From assembly GCA_934663775.1 (NCBI GenBank), contig CAKUKU010000002.1, forward strand, positions 131,525 through 195,524: a stretch of DNA of 64,000 nt, in the 5' to 3' direction. The notes under the pieces were generated by a model. That model was not told where the DNA came from, did no database searches, and worked only from the letters and a program-made list of their open reading frames with translations. Origin of the DNA: an uncultured Ellagibacter sp. (GTDB taxonomy: Bacteria; Actinomycetota; Coriobacteriia; Coriobacteriales; Eggerthellaceae). Every line of letters begins with the position of its first letter. Within the stretch, counting starts at the first letter, position 1. Both the position numbers and the translations under genes were made by a program. Positions 62,155 through 64,000 of this stretch are shown one piece after another.

Positions 62155-63884
62155 TCTTCGCCCCTCCCCTTGCCCGAGAACGCGAGCGACCACACGAGGG
62201 GCAGGACGGCGATCATCGGCATCACGTAGCGAAGGTGGCCGTTCAGGGGGCCGGCGAGCACGGTGAGCATGAGCATGGCGGGCGGGATGCACACGATAAG
62301 CCCCCACCCCCGGCGAGCATGAATCAAGTACGCCACCGCGACGATGAGCAGCCAAACGTAAGCGCCCGGCGAGTAGAGGTAGTTGAGACCCGGCGCGGAA
62401 AGCGTCGACTGGACGGCGGAGGAGGCGCGCGCGACGAAGCCCGCGGGCGCGGCGTAGAACACGTCGTACGCCTCCGCGATGCTCCCGCCGATCTGCTCCC
62501 CCACCAGAAGCACGGGGCGCGACCCGTCGACGTCGACCACCTCGCCCGGGTAGAAGTACGCGTAGGTGTTGGCCGCCGTCGCGGTGAGCGCGGTTGCGGG
62601 ATGCCGCGACGCCAGGCCGAGCCACGCGCGGAGATAGGACCCCAGCGCCCCGGGGTGCTCGTCGGCGTACTCGAAGCTTCCCTCGATCTTGGAGTTGTGC
62701 AGCTTGTAGGACTCCTTCACGGGGTCCGCGAGGTCAGGGCAGTAGAGCTCGGCCAGCCTGCCGTAGGGAAGCACCGCGTCGATCGCCTCGCGCTCCCCTG
62801 CCGAGACGTCCTCCCCGTGCACGGCGACGATGCGCGCGGTCTGCTGGAAGGGGACTGAGAGCATCTCCTTCTCCTCGCGCATGTCCACCCCGCAGGCGGG
62901 GTAGACGACCCCCGTGAGGGCGACGTAGACCGCGGCGACGGAGACAAGCGCGCACGCGGCGGGCCTCCAAGGGGAGGATCCCGACCCCCTTCCCCTCCGC
63001 ACGAGAAGTGCGATCGCGAGCACGAGCATCGACGGGGCCGCGAGGTAGATGCCGTTGTTGCGGGTGAGCGCGACGAGCGCGCCCGAGAGCGCGAGGAGCG
63101 CCCAATCCCCCGCGCCCACGCACGGCGAGCCCTCCCGCGGCGCGGCCACGCGGGCGAGGCGCAGCATGAACCACGCGAGGACGGCGCAGAAGAGGGTGTC
63201 CTTGATGGCGTCTTGCGCGAGCACCCCCCAGGCGGGGAACAGCGCAAAGTAGAGCGCCGCCGCGGCGACGAGCGCCGAGGGGAGCCCTCGGCGGCGGGAC
63301 TCCGCTAGCACGGCGGCGAGCGCGACGGCGAGCGCGACGGCCTGAAAGACGACGATGAGGAGGACGCCCCAATTGTCCGACCCGATTGCGCGCCCAGCGT
63401 GCATGAGCAGACCGTAGAGCAGGTTCATGAGCACAGGATGGTGGTTCTCGAGCGGTGCGCCCGCGCAGAACTGGTTCAGGCTGCGCGCGCCGTCGTAGGT
63501 GAGCGTGCCCGGAAGGAAGACGGCGATGTAGCCACCCCAGCAGACAGCGAGGAGGGCAAGCGAGAGCCCGAACACGTGGCGGTCCGCAAAGCCCCGCAGA
63601 CGGGACGCAAGCGTCTCCGCGCCGCCGGCGCGCATAGTCAGGCCGCTCCCAAGCCCTCCCCTGCCGTCGAGCCAGAAGAACAGAGCGTCGAGCAGAAACG
63701 AGAAGGCCGCCGCGTACAGAAGGAACTTAGCAGCCGACACGGCGATGCGCCCGGCGCCGCCCGCGACCTGAGAGAAGTCCCCCGCCTCGGCGAGGCTCTG
63801 CCCCGCAACCATGAAGAGCGCGAAGAGACATCCGACGGCAACGGCGGAAGGGAGCATACGGAATTTGAGGGATTTGCTTGGCAT
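62151..63884 (-). CDS. DUF6020-like polytopic membrane protein
   Basis: About 577 residues with roughly 12 segments and extracellular loops, of the large GT-C-like group. Recognisable regions are YIAVFLPGTLTYDGARSLNQ (an Asp in the first loop), ENHHPVLMNLLYGLLMHAG, LAQDAIKDTLFCAVLAWFM and ALTRNNGIYLAAPSMLV. This order fits the DUF6020 family frequent in Coriobacteriia, likely glycosyl- or phosphoglycosyl-transfer at the cell surface. ATG 63884 begins MPSKSLKFRMLPS; a GTG at 63932 in frame is an alternative with no better ribosome site. Convergent with yfhO. Confidence 0.8.
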   Translation of the reverse strand: MPSKSLKFRMLPSAVAVGCLFALFMVAGQSLAEAGDFSQVAGGAGRIAVSAAKFLLYAAAFSFLLDALFFWLDGRGGLGSGLTMRAGGAETLASRLRGFADRHVFGLSLALLAVCWGGYIAVFLPGTLTYDGARSLNQFCAGAPLENHHPVLMNLLYGLLMHAGRAIGSDNWGVLLIVVFQAVALAVALAAVLAESRRRGLPSALVAAAALYFALFPAWGVLAQDAIKDTLFCAVLAWFMLRLARVAAPREGSPCVGAGDWALLALSGALVALTRNNGIYLAAPSMLVLAIALLVRRGRGSGSSPWRPAACALVSVAAVYVALTGVVYPACGVDMREEKEMLSVPFQQTARIVAVHGEDVSAGEREAIDAVLPYGRLAELYCPDLADPVKESYKLHNSKIEGSFEYADEHPGALGSYLRAWLGLASRHPATALTATAANTYAYFYPGEVVDVDGSRPVLLVGEQIGGSIAEAYDVFYAAPAGFVARASSAVQSTLSAPGLNYLYSPGAYVWLLIVAVAYLIHARRGWGLIVCIPPAMLMLTVLAGPLNGHLRYVMPMIAVLPLVWSLAFSGKGRGED

Positions 63885-64000
63885 GGGGGGTATTTTACCA
63901 AAGCGATGCCGCGCAAAGGAAACTCGGCGCACCCGAAGCCTTATGCGACAGCTTGCGATTGATTGCCTAAGGCTGACCCCGGGGCACCGGGGGGCGGCTT

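Overview
The window looks like chromosomal DNA of a high-GC actinomycete of class Coriobacteriia, most likely family Eggerthellaceae. Three things point there: an actinobacterial-type integration host factor (56118-56435), large membrane-bound LuxR-type regulators beside transporter/enzyme pairs, and a cytoplasmic-type molybdopterin oxidoreductase cluster with tandem cupins and an old-yellow-enzyme reductase. This assignment is inference from gene content; no rRNA or intact tRNA is present.

Layout. 1-6930: a histidine biosynthesis operon read rightward (hisZ-hisG fusion, cut by the left edge, then D, C, B, H, A, F, I; no hisE), with a palindromic repeat inserted in frame in hisH. 7121-11279: housekeeping genes (uppP, a radical SAM protein, chorismate mutase and DAHP synthase), broken by a repeat-rich patch at 8440-8760 that holds a tRNA-Ala remnant and a small element with terminal inverted repeats. 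11370-24868: accessory transport and hydrolysis modules (three MFS carriers, an amidohydrolase, a nitrilase-family enzyme, an alpha/beta hydrolase) with TetR and LuxR-type regulators, one of them frameshifted. 24869-29592: a visibly AT-richer island with an AIPR protein facing a DUF4928-like gene and a C5-cytosine methyltransferase, probably a phage-defence or restriction module.

29830-39163: a patchwork of small uncharacterised genes. It includes a secreted SLH protein joined to a ComEC-like metallo-beta-lactamase domain by one in-frame TGA, and a second restriction-modification pair broken at G/C homopolymers. 39193-54166: a catabolic region with an SDR, a decayed UroD-like methyltransferase, MmgE/PrpD, a DcuC-type carrier, a six-gene molybdoenzyme operon (carrier, catalytic subunit, Fe-S subunit, three zinc-ribbon proteins), and an MFS/flavin reductase/cupin operon divergent from two more cupins. 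A split PucR-like regulator follows at 54274-55949. 56118-64000: mIHF, a DUF4314 protein, a broken tyrosine recombinase whose internal part recurs inverted at 11.4 kb, a repeat cluster, and two convergent polytopic membrane proteins (YfhO and DUF6020-like).

In the 39-55 kb region the likely theme is import of small organic or aromatic acids, reductive or demethylating attack on them, and substrate-specific regulation. Substrates cannot be read from sequence. Many genes carry single-base frameshifts or nonsense codons, which means either real decay of accessory DNA or homopolymer errors in the assembly.
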